Source: CAYJNO01 sp964371715
GTDB taxonomy: Bacteria > Bacillota_I > Bacilli_A > Erysipelotrichales > Erysipelotrichaceae
NCBI GenBank assembly: GCA_964371715.1
Contig: CAYJNO010000003.1
Span: 1-64,000, forward strand
Length of the DNA: 64,000 bases
Reading direction: 5' to 3'
In this document: piece by piece, positions 17,201 to 26,100 of the stretch
Layout: every line of letters begins with the position of its first letter
Position numbering within the stretch: position 1 is the first letter of the stretch
Position numbers and translations under genes: made by a program
Notes under the pieces: model-generated
Told to the model about the DNA's origin: nothing
Database searches by the model: none
The model's input: only the letters and a program-made list of their open reading frames with translations

Positions 17201-18563
17201 TTTTCGCATCTTTGACATCACTATCTCTAATATTAGTTAATGCAGTTATTTTTGCTGGAATAGAAACTGGAGGTTTAATAAACATATTTAAAGTATCTAC
17301 GACCATATCATTTTTGATTGCAGTTGCTGCAAATTCAATTATATGATCATATTTTGCTGATAGACCTGTTGTCTCAACGTCAAATACGACATATTCAATA
17401 TCTTTTAGTTTATCATCTGTTGCATTATGAACAATTGTTTGTTTTTCATCAACCATATTCATTTCAACACCATAAACCATTTTAAACTCTTTATCAGGAT
17501 TAGCTTTTAATAATCTTTTTACTGTATTTTGAGCTTTTGGAAATCCTTGAATTACCATATGATCTGTTAATGCTAGACCTTTATGTCCTAGTTTAAATGC
17601 AAGTTCAACAAGTTCTTCAACCTCACTAACACCATCCATCTCTGAACGATTTGAATGGGTATGAAACTCAACTCTTTTCATTGGTTCATTATCTTCAATA
17701 TCACTCTCTTTTGGTGCTAATGGTTCCATCTTATCAATTGTAAAATTCATTGATCTTGTATAATTATCCATTTGATAGTTACCAAAGAATGTATACCATT
17801 GATTTACTTTAGTACTTTCAATCATTTCAGCATTATTTCTTGAACTTTCAAATCTTTTAGCATAGCAAGCACCATTTTCACCAACAATACCAAGTGATTG
17901 AATATATTTTCCATATTTAGTTTTACGATTATCAATTTTAAAGATTTTACCTTCAATCTTTACTTGTTCAATCGGTGTTTGTAAATCTTTAATTCTTAAC
18001 GCTAAATACTCACCCTTCTTACGAGGTTGATTTAGATTTTTTTCTACCTTTTTAGGTTCATTAGTAATGATAGTTTTATATTCACGGTCTTCTGCTAAAT
18101 AATTAATCTCTTTTACATCAAATACTAATTCAACTTCTATTGCATAGTTTCTAAGATATTCTTCAAATTCATTTTTAACACTTAATGCACTATCTAATAG
18201 AGCATTTGATTCAAAAAATAAAACTACTTTATCATCTTCTAATACAGGGATACAATCTCCAAAATTAGCTTTATAAGAATTAGTTCTGATAAAGCTATAA
18301 AAATAGCTTAAAAACAAAGAAATTTCAATCTCTTTGTTTTTATAACAAACATTTAATTTTACATCACTTTTATAAGCATTTTGAAAAAACTCATTTACTT
18401 TATCATAGATACTTAGTGGTATTAATTTATTCAATGTTACTTCTATCTCTATTAACTTTGAACTTTTAAAATACTTTACTCTATCTATTGAACTATCTTC
18501 AAAAAATCTTAACTCATTTTTATTTAAGCAATTAAATAACAAATCAATTAATGTATTATTCAT
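14247..18563 (-). CDS. polC: DNA polymerase III PolC (replicative polymerase)
   Basis: 1438 aa, normal for PolC. Order of domains: N-terminal domain (1-165), OB fold (about 185-290), PHP domain with HTHSNRSEMDG (301-311), and an inserted 3'-5' exonuclease with VFDVETTG (393-400), AHNAMFDYDF (474-483) and HRADYDV (536-542). The second PHP part and the zinc-finger CPNC/CECGG follow. The polymerase active site includes VPDIDLNFSGEYQ. It is the leading-strand enzyme in Bacillota and carries its own proofreading. The start overlaps the end of nfnB by 8 bases (ATGAATAA), placing it inside the rnc-nfnAB-polC-ffh operon, which is not its usual place beside dnaE or proS. Confidence 0.98.
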   Translation of the reverse strand: MNNTLIDLLFNCLNKNELRFFEDSSIDRVKYFKSSKLIEIEVTLNKLIPLSIYDKVNEFFQNAYKSDVKLNVCYKNKEIEISLFLSYFYSFIRTNSYKANFGDCIPVLEDDKVVLFFESNALLDSALSVKNEFEEYLRNYAIEVELVFDVKEINYLAEDREYKTIITNEPKKVEKNLNQPRKKGEYLALRIKDLQTPIEQVKIEGKIFKIDNRKTKYGKYIQSLGIVGENGACYAKRFESSRNNAEMIESTKVNQWYTFFGNYQMDNYTRSMNFTIDKMEPLAPKESDIEDNEPMKRVEFHTHSNRSEMDGVSEVEELVELAFKLGHKGLALTDHMVIQGFPKAQNTVKRLLKANPDKEFKMVYGVEMNMVDEKQTIVHNATDDKLKDIEYVVFDVETTGLSAKYDHIIEFAATAIKNDMVVDTLNMFIKPPVSIPAKITALTNIRDSDVKDAKTFSEVKDDILNFFKGRVLVAHNAMFDYDFINEELKRLDEEPITNPIIDTLAMARNYIRGKRSYRLGVLANHFKIEYRDNAAHRADYDVNILVNVFQRLRNEAYNNNVVSLIDLQNDQDENAFTRLFKNHIVALAKNQKGLKDLFKLVSISNTDNLAVFGKANSKSSGEENVAEPRIIRSNINKYRENILIGSACLNGEIFELAMNKGDEKLEEYLKFYDYIEVQPLENYRPLVEKCLMEDTSRLQLVVERIIKTAIKLNLMVIASGDVHYAKKEDKIARDVYIQSQGIGGSRHPLYISDSIRRYNSTNPDQHYRTTDEMLKAFEWLDDEKLAFDIVIKNTNALLNEFEDVYPIHNDLFPPTIEGSTQKLKDVCYETAHRLYGETLPEIIVERLERELKSIIGNGYDVIYYISHLLVKKSNEDGYLVGSRGSVGSSFAATMSGITEVNPLPPHYLCPNCQKSIWIEDKTVISGYDLADKECECGGIMKGEGQDIPFETFLGFEGDKVPDIDLNFSGEYQEHAHLFTREVFGDQHVFRAGTISTVQAKTAYGYVLGYNEMMNIDDMSSAYKEYLSTLCEGVKRTTGQHPGGIIVIPSDKDVYDFTPVQFPANNPESVWKTTHFDFHDIHDNVLKLDILGHVDPTVMRFLQNVSGIDPTTIPMNDEKVLSLFGGISALNIDERNYNEATGACGLPEFGTKFVRKMLEQTKPSKFSELVCISGLSHGTDVWLNNAEELVKAGNTLQQVIGCRDDIMSDLIKYGLENKEAFDIMESVRKGKGLRPNWIESMHKNNVPEWYIDSCQKIKYMFPKAHAVAYVTMAVRVAWFKVYYPHFYYASYFSKRCDAYEIETMVKDSASIAKRMSELNHKILSREASAKESNIYGTLEICFEMVNRGYRMLNIDIDRSLATEFKIDENDHHNIIPPFTILDGLGDNVAISIVEAREKQPFLSIEDLKSRTLLSTTLTDKLQALNCLDHLDESNQISLF

Positions 18564-19932
18564 CTTTACTTCCTTTTAATCTTTCAATAGCATTTTGGGC
18601 TGCTAATAAACCATGTCCCATTGCTTGAATTACAGTTGCAGCACCTGTCACAATATCTCCTGCTGCATATACATTAGGAATATTAGTTTCAAAATTTTCA
18701 TCAACTACAATGTTTAATCTTTTATCTAAATTTAAATTATTTACTGTATTAGTAAACAAAGTATTACTAAGTGAACCAATAGCCATAATTACAGCATCCG
18801 TCTCAACTTCAAACTCACTACCTACAATTGGGTTGAAACTTAGACGTTCATTACCATCATTTACTAGTTCCATTTTTTGACATTTTAGACCTTTAACGCG
18901 ATATTCATCATCAACTAATACTTCAACAGGATTAGTTAATGTCATAAAGTTAATCCCCTCTTCAATAGCATGTTCAATTTCTTCATGTCTTGCTGGTAAT
19001 TGTTTCATATCACGACGATACATTAAAGTAACATCTTGACCTAATCTTTTAGCACTTCGTGCTGCATCCATTGCTACATTACCACCACCAACTACTACTA
19101 AATGTTTAGCTTTATTAATTGGCGTATCATACTCTACTTTGTAAGCTTTCATTAGGTTTATACGTGTTAAAAATTCATTAGCACTTAAAATTCCAACGGC
19201 ATCTTCATTTGGTATATTCATAAATCTTGGAGTTCCAGCTCCAACACCTATAAATATAGTCTCAAAATTATCTTCAAATAAACCATCTAAAGTGATTGTC
19301 TTACCAATAACTACATTATTATGGAATTTTACATTTAGTGATTTTAAAGCCTCTAATTCTTTTTTTACAATTGCTTTTGGTAATCTAAATTCTGGTATAC
19401 CATAAATTAATACACCACCATTTTCATGTAAAGCTTCAAAAATATGTACTTCAAAACCAGCTTTTGCCATCGTAACAGCAAACGACAACGATGCAGGACC
19501 ACTTCCAATACATGCAACTTTGCGATTATTACTAGTAATACAATCTACCTTACGTTTAGCATTATCTCCGACGAAACGTTCTAAATTTCCGATTGCAACA
19601 CTTTCATCTTTTATTGCTCTAACACATTTTTTTTCACATTGATTTTCTTGTGGACATACTCGACCACAAATACTTGGGAAACGATTATTTTGTGTTATAA
19701 CTTCATATGCTTCATCTATTTTTCCTTCTTTTATTAGATTAATAAAACTTGGTATATCAACATTAACAGGACAATTGCTAACGCATGGTTTTGTTTTACA
19801 GTTTAAACAACGATTAGCTTCATTTTGTGCTTGTGTTAAATCATAACCATAGTTTACTTCTTCAAAGTTACTATTTCTTATTTCTGGGTTTTGTGTTGGC
19901 ATTAAAGTTTTTTCTTTTTGCATATTAAACAT
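18556..19932 (-). CDS. nfnB: NfnB-like subunit of NADH-dependent ferredoxin:NADP oxidoreductase
   Basis: 458 aa from the ATG at 19932, behind AAGGTGG; the frame is open further up but overlaps nfnA. N-terminal Cys clusters CLNCKTKPCVSNCP and SICGRVCPQENQCEKKC bind two [4Fe-4S] clusters. Two dinucleotide-binding folds follow, with IGSGPASLSFA and VVGGGNVAMDAARS, and the C-terminal YAAGDIVTGA. The GltD-like fold alone could be a glutamate synthase small subunit. The NfnA partner directly upstream and the lack of gltB point instead to Nfn, which couples NADH, ferredoxin and NADP by flavin-based bifurcation in the cytoplasm. It overlaps both neighbours by 8 bases. Confidence 0.85.
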   Translation of the reverse strand: MFNMQKEKTLMPTQNPEIRNSNFEEVNYGYDLTQAQNEANRCLNCKTKPCVSNCPVNVDIPSFINLIKEGKIDEAYEVITQNNRFPSICGRVCPQENQCEKKCVRAIKDESVAIGNLERFVGDNAKRKVDCITSNNRKVACIGSGPASLSFAVTMAKAGFEVHIFEALHENGGVLIYGIPEFRLPKAIVKKELEALKSLNVKFHNNVVIGKTITLDGLFEDNFETIFIGVGAGTPRFMNIPNEDAVGILSANEFLTRINLMKAYKVEYDTPINKAKHLVVVGGGNVAMDAARSAKRLGQDVTLMYRRDMKQLPARHEEIEHAIEEGINFMTLTNPVEVLVDDEYRVKGLKCQKMELVNDGNERLSFNPIVGSEFEVETDAVIMAIGSLSNTLFTNTVNNLNLDKRLNIVVDENFETNIPNVYAAGDIVTGAATVIQAMGHGLLAAQNAIERLKGSKDE

Positions 19933-20758
19933 TGTTCTTACCACCTTCATATAGACGACACTTATCATTTTCACAAGTATTAAATGTTTTACTTCTTTGA
20001 TTTAAATTGTCAAAATCTACTAAGTGTCCATCAAAGTCTGGACCATCTACACAAGCAAATTTTACTTTACCATCAATATTAACACGACAACCACCACACA
20101 TACCTGTACCATCAATCATAATTGAGTTTAATGAAACTATTGTTTTCACATTATATTTTTTAGTTATTTCACTTACTGCTTTCATCATTAAAATTGGACC
20201 AATACAAATTACTAAATCATAATTATTTTTACTTAATAGTTTTTCAGCATATTCAGTTACATATCCTTTATTACCATTTGAACCATCATCAGTACAAATA
20301 ATTAGCTCATTAGCTATTTTTTTCATTTCATCTTCTAAGATGACAATATCTTTATTTCGATAACCACAAACAAGATCTACACTTAAATCTTGCAGCGCTA
20401 AATATTTAGCACTAGGATAAGCAATTGCACTACCAACTCCTCCTCCAATTACTAATATTTTTTTTGCATTATTAAAATGTGTAGGTTCACCTAGTGGACC
20501 TACAATTACTAATAAGAAATCATTAACTTTTAGTTTAGCTAGTTTTTTTGTTGTTAGTCCTACAATTTGCACAATAACACTAACAATACCATTATCTTTA
20601 TCAAAATCAGCGATAGTTAAAGGTATTCTTTCACCAAATTCATCTACTTGTACAATAACAAATTGTCCAGGTTTTACAGCCTTCGCAATTAGTGGAGCTT
20701 TGATATCTAATCTTAATACATTATCATTTAAATATTGCTTATTTATAATTTGATACAT
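19925..20758 (-). CDS. nfnA: NfnA-like ferredoxin-NADP reductase subunit
   Basis: 277 aa. An FAD-binding barrel with RIPLTIAD (about 46-53), an NAD(P)-binding fold with IGGGVGSAIAYP, and a C-terminal [2Fe-2S] site in GTGMCGGC and FACVDGPDFDGH. The layout is that of NfnA (also called sulfide dehydrogenase beta or PyrK-like). It pairs with the next gene to make an electron-bifurcating transhydrogenase. It lies 10 bases after rnc and ends in an ATG-TAA type overlap with nfnB. PyrK is an alternative for the fold, but no pyrD is nearby. Confidence 0.87.
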   Translation of the reverse strand: MYQIINKQYLNDNVLRLDIKAPLIAKAVKPGQFVIVQVDEFGERIPLTIADFDKDNGIVSVIVQIVGLTTKKLAKLKVNDFLLVIVGPLGEPTHFNNAKKILVIGGGVGSAIAYPSAKYLALQDLSVDLVCGYRNKDIVILEDEMKKIANELIICTDDGSNGNKGYVTEYAEKLLSKNNYDLVICIGPILMMKAVSEITKKYNVKTIVSLNSIMIDGTGMCGGCRVNIDGKVKFACVDGPDFDGHLVDFDNLNQRSKTFNTCENDKCRLYEGGKNNV

Positions 20759-20768
20759 AGTTTTTCTC

Positions 20769-21449
20769 CTATCTAACCATTTTTAAAAATGCAGCTTTAG
20801 CAGCATTTTGTTCTGCTCTTTTCTTACTACTCCCTTGTCCTTGTCCTAATACAATATCATCTATCTTTACAAGCACATCAAATACTGGATTGTTAGATGG
20901 TCCTACCATACTAACTAATTCATATGTTACTGTTTTGCGATTATCAGCTTGAACATATTCTTGTAATTTAGTTTTATAATCAACGATTATTTCTTCATCT
21001 AGATTGTTTAAATGTTTATCAATAACTTTAGATAATATGATATCTACACTATCCATTCCACTATCTAAATATAATGCTCCAAGTAAAGCTTCAAACATAT
21101 CTGCTAATATCGAATCTCTTTGACGCCCCCCTGTTTTTTCTTCACCAAGACCTAGTTTCAAAAATTGATATAACTCTAATTCTCTTGCATAGTTTGCAAG
21201 TGAACTTTCACATACTAATCTTGCTCGAAGTGTAGTCATTTTACCCTCTTTTAGAATAGGATTTAATTTATATAACCTAACAGAAATCCAAAATTGTAAT
21301 ACTGCATCTCCCATGAATTCTAATCTTTCATTATCACCACGAGAAAAACGGTGTTCATTCACATATGATGAATGAATAAATGCTTGTTCAACTAATTTAA
21401 TATCATTTACTTTTATATTTATGTTATTTAAGAATTTTTCAACACTCAT
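20769..21449 (-). CDS. rnc: Ribonuclease III
   Basis: 226 aa. The catalytic signature ERLEFMGDAVLQF (about 42-54) and the second acidic cluster DMFEALLGALYLDSG form the RNase III active site. A C-terminal double-stranded RNA-binding domain carries the GQGQGSSKKRAEQNAAK segment. It processes rRNA and structured mRNAs. It lies downstream of recG and opens the rnc-nfnAB-polC-ffh run. The smc and ftsY genes that follow rnc in Bacillus are missing here. Confidence 0.97.
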   Translation of the reverse strand: MSVEKFLNNINIKVNDIKLVEQAFIHSSYVNEHRFSRGDNERLEFMGDAVLQFWISVRLYKLNPILKEGKMTTLRARLVCESSLANYARELELYQFLKLGLGEEKTGGRQRDSILADMFEALLGALYLDSGMDSVDIILSKVIDKHLNNLDEEIIVDYKTKLQEYVQADNRKTVTYELVSMVGPSNNPVFDVLVKIDDIVLGQGQGSSKKRAEQNAAKAAFLKMVR

Positions 21450-21483
21450 TTCCTACCTCAATTTCTAATCTATTATACTATAA

Positions 21484-23487
21484 CTAATCAACGTGTGATA
21501 AATTATTTTGATTTAGATTTTTTAATTTATTTATTAAATTTATATTTTCACTAATATCCTGATTATTTAATATTTCTAGTGCATCTTCTTTACTAGCTTC
21601 AATTATTTTTGTATCTGTAATTAAGTTTCCTAAAATAAGTGATGGTAAACCACTTTGTCGATTACCAAGAATATCTCCAGGACCTCTAATCATTAAATCT
21701 TCTTGAGCAATCTTAAAGCCATCACTTGTCTCTACTAAAACTTTTAATCGTTCATTTTCTTCTTTATCTTTAGTTGTTAATAAATAACAATAACCTTGAT
21801 TTGCACCTCTTAAAACTCTACCTCTTAATTGATGTAATTGGCTTAATCCAAATCGATGTGCATCATAGATAATCATTGTCGATGCATTAACTACATTGAC
21901 TCCAACTTCAATTACTACTGTGCTTACTAAAATATTAATTTTATTCTCACTAAAATCGTGCATTACTTCTTCTTTAAGATCAGCATTTAATTTTCCATGT
22001 AAAAGGCCTACTTTATAATCCTTAAAATATTCTACTAAATGATTATAAATATCAATGACATTCTTAGAATTTGTACTATTATCAATGCTATTACAAACAA
22101 TATATATTTGTCTTTTAGCTTTAAGTTCTTTAAATATATGTTCTGAAATTGAAGTTATACTATTATTATTTATAATTTCAGTTATTGGTTTTAAACGATT
22201 ATTAGGCATTGATTTAATATTTGAGATATCCATATCCGCATATAAAGTACTAGCAAGTGTTCTTGGAATTGGCGTTGCGCTCATTAATAGAAAATCTACT
22301 TTATGGCCTTTTTCTTTAATTTTTCTTCTTTGATTTGTACCAAATCGATGTTGTTCATCTGTAATTACCAGTCCTAGTTCGTGATAATTAACACTGTCTT
22401 GAAATAGAGTATGTGTTCCAACAATTATGTCTATTTTACCCTCCCTTAAATCTTTACTAATAATATCTCGATCTTTTTTACTTGTTTTACCAGTAAGTAA
22501 GACAATATTTATCTCATCATTGAATAATGATTTTAATGTTTGATAATGTTGTATAGCTAAAATTTCAGTTGGTGCCATAAATGCAGATTGCATTTTGGCT
22601 AAATAAGTTGCATATAATGCAATTGCTGCAACAATTGTTTTACCACTACCTACATCCCCTTGTACTAAACGATACATTACTTTATCAGCCTTTAAATCAT
22701 TAATAATATCATTAGTACAACTAATCTGATCTTCAGTTAAAGTAAATGGTAAACTTTTAATAAATTGTTCAATTCTCTGATTATCGAAAAATTTACCGCT
22801 TACTTCACCTTCGTAAATCATTTGATTTTTATGTAATAATAAAGCAATACTAAACTTTAAAAATTCTTCATATTTTAAGGTCCTAATTGCAAGTTTTGTT
22901 TCTTGAATATTTCGTGGGAAGTGTAAACATCTTAGTGCATCTTTACGATTTAATAAACGATATTTCTCTAAGTATATGTTTGGAATATCATCATGTAAAC
23001 TATTAATTTGATGTAAATATACTTTTTTTATAATAGCATTAACTGCTTTATTGGTTATCTTTTCCTTCAATGGATATATAACATTAATTTCATCTTTTAA
23101 ATCGTCATCATTAAAACTATATGATTTTAAGATAATGTTTCGATCCTTATTAAATTGTCCTTTAATAATAACTTCAACATTTTCCTTTAAACCTTTAGTC
23201 CATGGCATATTAAAAATAATAACTTGAATATTGTGATCATCATAGCGAACATTAAACCTTGTCATACTTTTATTAAATCCACTTCTAAATGTAGTAACTT
23301 TAGAAGTAATAAGACCTTTAAAGATAACAAAATCATTAATTTCAAAGTCTAAGTACGGTTTACTTGTAATTTCTTGATATCTACTAGGATAATAGTTAAG
23401 CATATCAAGTGGATCAAAAACTCCAAGTTTATTAATCGTTTCTGTTTGTTTTTCAGTTAGTTTTAACTGTTTTTCTTTTTTGCACAT
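21484..23487 (-). CDS. recG: ATP-dependent DNA helicase RecG
   Basis: 667 aa. N-terminal wedge/OB domain (about 50-150), helicase motif I GDVGSGKT, motif II DEQHRFG, motif III SATPIPRTL, motif VI QLRGRVLRG and the C-terminal TRG segment (DLMIRGPGDILGNRQSG). It remodels stalled forks and Holliday junctions. The N-terminus is about ten residues shorter than usual. No ribosome site precedes the ATG, and a TATAAT ends 6 bases before it, so a leaderless message is possible. The frame has a stop just upstream, which fixes the start. Confidence 0.95.
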   Translation of the reverse strand: MCKKEKQLKLTEKQTETINKLGVFDPLDMLNYYPSRYQEITSKPYLDFEINDFVIFKGLITSKVTTFRSGFNKSMTRFNVRYDDHNIQVIIFNMPWTKGLKENVEVIIKGQFNKDRNIILKSYSFNDDDLKDEINVIYPLKEKITNKAVNAIIKKVYLHQINSLHDDIPNIYLEKYRLLNRKDALRCLHFPRNIQETKLAIRTLKYEEFLKFSIALLLHKNQMIYEGEVSGKFFDNQRIEQFIKSLPFTLTEDQISCTNDIINDLKADKVMYRLVQGDVGSGKTIVAAIALYATYLAKMQSAFMAPTEILAIQHYQTLKSLFNDEINIVLLTGKTSKKDRDIISKDLREGKIDIIVGTHTLFQDSVNYHELGLVITDEQHRFGTNQRRKIKEKGHKVDFLLMSATPIPRTLASTLYADMDISNIKSMPNNRLKPITEIINNNSITSISEHIFKELKAKRQIYIVCNSIDNSTNSKNVIDIYNHLVEYFKDYKVGLLHGKLNADLKEEVMHDFSENKINILVSTVVIEVGVNVVNASTMIIYDAHRFGLSQLHQLRGRVLRGANQGYCYLLTTKDKEENERLKVLVETSDGFKIAQEDLMIRGPGDILGNRQSGLPSLILGNLITDTKIIEASKEDALEILNNQDISENINLINKLKNLNQNNLSHVD

Positions 23488-23505
23488 AATAAAATTATAC
23501 TATAT

Positions 23506-23940
23506 TTAGAGTAAATTCTTATAATTATTTTCATTAAATATAAGTATTTTTTGCTTAATTAATAATTTAGAAAATATTCCATTACCATCAATTAATGTTT
23601 TATTGAAATCACCATTATAAATTCTTAAATGACCACATGATGGACTATTTGATTTTAAAACTGCAAACCTTATTTTATACTTATCTACTATTTCTAAAGC
23701 AATATTTGCCCCTATTTCAAAATTTTTAGTATAGTCTTGTCCATTTTTACCAATTACTTTTTCATCTTTTATTTCACATGGTATACGTGGTATTGATAAT
23801 CCACCTAATACTTCAGGACATATACTAATTAATTCATATTTTTCTTGTAATAAAGAAATACCATTTACTAAGTTATCATTGCCATCATAACGACATTTTT
23901 CACCTAATAGACAAGCACTAACTAATACTTTTTCTTTCAT
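23506..23940 (-). CDS. DUF523-family protein
   Basis: 144 aa. The start VLVSACLLGEKCRYDG and the ISICPEVLGGLSIPRIPCEI segment define the DUF523 family. The Cys and Ser/Cys positions in SNSPSCGHLRIYNG are conserved. Its biochemical role is not known; the fold is probably small alpha/beta with conserved cysteines. It has an AAAGGTG ribosome site and lies between fakA and recG, where Bacillus has sdaA genes, after a terminator. Confidence 0.85.
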   Translation of the reverse strand: MKEKVLVSACLLGEKCRYDGNDNLVNGISLLQEKYELISICPEVLGGLSIPRIPCEIKDEKVIGKNGQDYTKNFEIGANIALEIVDKYKIRFAVLKSNSPSCGHLRIYNGDFNKTLIDGNGIFSKLLIKQKILIFNENNYKNLL

Positions 23941-23956
23941 TTTTCACCTTTAAAAA

Positions 23957-23978
23957 AAGCTTGTATAAATACAAGCTT
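23957..23978 (-). terminator. Terminator after fakA
   Basis: A 9-bp perfect stem (AAGCTTGTA with TACAAGCTT) followed on the minus strand by seven T. It overlaps the fakA stop codon. DUF523 and recG downstream need readthrough or another promoter. Confidence 0.8.
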
Positions 23979-25599
23979 ATTCTGCTCCAAATATAAAACT
24001 ATAAACTGGTTGATTTCCTTCAAAAACTTCGATTTCTAACGAACTATTTTCTTCAACATAGTTTGTAATAAAGTTTAAATCTTCTTCAGTACCATCTTCA
24101 CCCTTAACGATAGTTAATAATTCTAAATCTTCATCTGCGATTATTTGATCTAATAAGCCCTTTAATACAGTTTGCTTATCATTATTAGCTACTACAATTG
24201 ATTTTTCTAAAATAGCCATATAATCACCATTTTTAATCTCTAAGCCATCAAATGTTGTATCTTTAATTGCATATGTTATTTGTCCTGTTTTAACACGAGT
24301 TATCGCATCTGTCATTTCATTAATATTATTTTCTAGTGTATCTTCTGGATTAAACATAATACAAGCCGATAAACCTTGAGCTAATGTTTTTGATTCAATA
24401 ACTGTAATATTTAAGTCTTCCATAATATCTTTTGCTTGTTTAGCAGCTAAAACGATATTTGAGTTGTTTGGTAAAATAAAAATATTTTTTGCATTTAACG
24501 ATTTAATTGCATCAACAAAATCTTCAGTTGAAGGATTCATTGTTTGCCCACCACTAATTACAATATCAGCACGATATTCTTTAAATAAATTTACAAGCCC
24601 ATCACCTGCAGCAACAGTAATTAAACCATATTCTTTAGGTTCACTTACAACTTCAGGACTATTTGCAATATGCTCATGTTGTTCTTGCATGTTTTCAATT
24701 TTTAGTTTTAAGAATTCACCATATCTTTGTCCTAAGTTTAATGCATCACCTGGAGTTAATGTATGAACATGAACTTTTACAATTTCTTCATCCTGTACTA
24801 CAACAATTGAATTACCAATTTTTTCTAATTGAGTTTTTAATTTATTTTCTTCAAATTTAGCTATTTTAGAATCTTCTAACTTAATTAAAAACTCTGTACA
24901 ATATCCAAATTCTTGATTTTCACCTGTTTGTAGATTGTTTTCTACAGTAACACTTTCCGATTCTTTTGATTTAACAATTGGATTACCATCAATTGCTGCT
25001 TTAAAACCTTCTAAAATAAGCAATAAACCAGCCCCACCACTATCAACTACTCCAACTTCTTTTAATACTGGTAATAGTTCTGGTGTATGATCCAATGACG
25101 CTTTAGCTTCAGCTACTAATTTATCTAAGTATTCATCAATTGTAATTTCTGGATGTAAATCTGTATATTTTTTTGCATACCAACTTGCTTCTCTAATTAC
25201 TGTTAGTATTGTACCTTCAACCGGTCTCATAACAGCTTTATAAGCTATTTTTGTACCATTTTCAAAAGCATTTGCTAAATTAGCGGCATTTGCTTCCTCA
25301 ATATTTTCAAGACCTTGATAAAAACCTCTAAAAATTTGAGATAAAATAACACCTGAGTTACCACGTGCTCCCATTAATAATCCTTTAGATAATTTTTTTG
25401 CTACTTCATTAATTTTATCACCTTCAATTTTTAATGCATCATTTACACCACTTGTAAATGTTAAAGACATGTTTGTTCCAGTATCACCATCTGGTACTGG
25501 AAAAACATTTAATGCATCAATTTTTTGAAAGTTATTGCTTAAATTAGCAGCACCACTTTCTAACATCTCTTTAAACTTTATTCCATTAATAACATTCAT
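23977..25599 (-). CDS. fakA: Fatty acid kinase subunit FakA (DAK2/YloV)
   Basis: 540 aa. The N-terminal DhaL-like ATP-binding domain carries FPVPDGDTGTNMSLTF (about 31-46) and MGARGNSGVILSQI. A middle domain and the C-terminal DegV-like part follow. FakA with a FakB acyl-binding protein phosphorylates exogenous fatty acids for phospholipid synthesis; no FakB is in this window. It is 10 bases behind the Asp23-family gene, in the conserved yloU-yloV order. Confidence 0.95.
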   Translation of the reverse strand: MNVINGIKFKEMLESGAANLSNNFQKIDALNVFPVPDGDTGTNMSLTFTSGVNDALKIEGDKINEVAKKLSKGLLMGARGNSGVILSQIFRGFYQGLENIEEANAANLANAFENGTKIAYKAVMRPVEGTILTVIREASWYAKKYTDLHPEITIDEYLDKLVAEAKASLDHTPELLPVLKEVGVVDSGGAGLLLILEGFKAAIDGNPIVKSKESESVTVENNLQTGENQEFGYCTEFLIKLEDSKIAKFEENKLKTQLEKIGNSIVVVQDEEIVKVHVHTLTPGDALNLGQRYGEFLKLKIENMQEQHEHIANSPEVVSEPKEYGLITVAAGDGLVNLFKEYRADIVISGGQTMNPSTEDFVDAIKSLNAKNIFILPNNSNIVLAAKQAKDIMEDLNITVIESKTLAQGLSACIMFNPEDTLENNINEMTDAITRVKTGQITYAIKDTTFDGLEIKNGDYMAILEKSIVVANNDKQTVLKGLLDQIIADEDLELLTIVKGEDGTEEDLNFITNYVEENSSLEIEVFEGNQPVYSFIFGAE

Positions 25600-25609
25600 T
25601 ATTTATATC

Positions 25610-25969
25610 CTACCCTAATTCCTTAATGCCTTGAACATAGATATTACATTCATCTATTTCGCATTGTAATGTGTTTTCAGTTACATACTTAATTTTCTTT
25701 TGGACTTCAATTACTACTTCTGAAACTTTAACTCCATATCCTACCACAATATATACATCTATTGATAATTTATCATTAATGTTTTTTACATTAACACCTT
25801 TTGAATAATTATCATGTTTTAATAATTCAGCTATACCATCTTTGAAAATATTACAACTAGCCATCCCAACTACACCATAACATTCACTTACTACTCCACC
25901 AACTAAAGTTGCTAAAGCCTCTTTTGTTATATTAATATTTCCTAATGCTGTATTTTTAGAAACAACCAT
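25610..25969 (-). CDS. yloU: Asp23/Gls24-family protein (YloU)
   Basis: 119 aa. It matches the Asp23/Gls24 envelope stress family: GNINITKEALATLVGGV at the start and the VDVYIVVGYGVKV-like strand pair. The family is linked to the cell envelope and alkaline or general stress, and sits upstream of fakA across Bacillota. It has an AAGGAGG site and a 16-spaced sigma-A promoter. Confidence 0.92.
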   Translation of the reverse strand: MVVSKNTALGNINITKEALATLVGGVVSECYGVVGMASCNIFKDGIAELLKHDNYSKGVNVKNINDKLSIDVYIVVGYGVKVSEVVIEVQKKIKYVTENTLQCEIDECNIYVQGIKELG

Positions 25970-25996
25970 TTTATACCTCCTTAAAGTACTTTGGTA

Positions 25997-26024
25997 ATTA
26001 TATCAAAATTTTATATAATTTCAA
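25997..26024 (-). promoter_or_regulatory. Promoter of yloU-fakA
   Basis: On the minus strand, TTGAAA (26019-26024) and TATAAT (25997-26002), spacer 16. Confidence 0.65.
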
Positions 26025-26100
26025 ATTTACACTATATTTCACTTCAATCATAGCACTTTTTCTATTATTTTGCCACTTGCTATACACATCCATGTATAAA

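Noticed and set aside
18556..19932. Glutamate synthase small subunit
   Set aside because: The fold is GltD-like, but there is no gltB and the upstream partner is an NfnA-type flavoprotein, so NfnB fits better.
26079..26096. TATACA/TGTATA inverted repeat after divIB as a terminator
   Set aside because: Only 6-bp AT-rich arms and no T run after it; likely chance.
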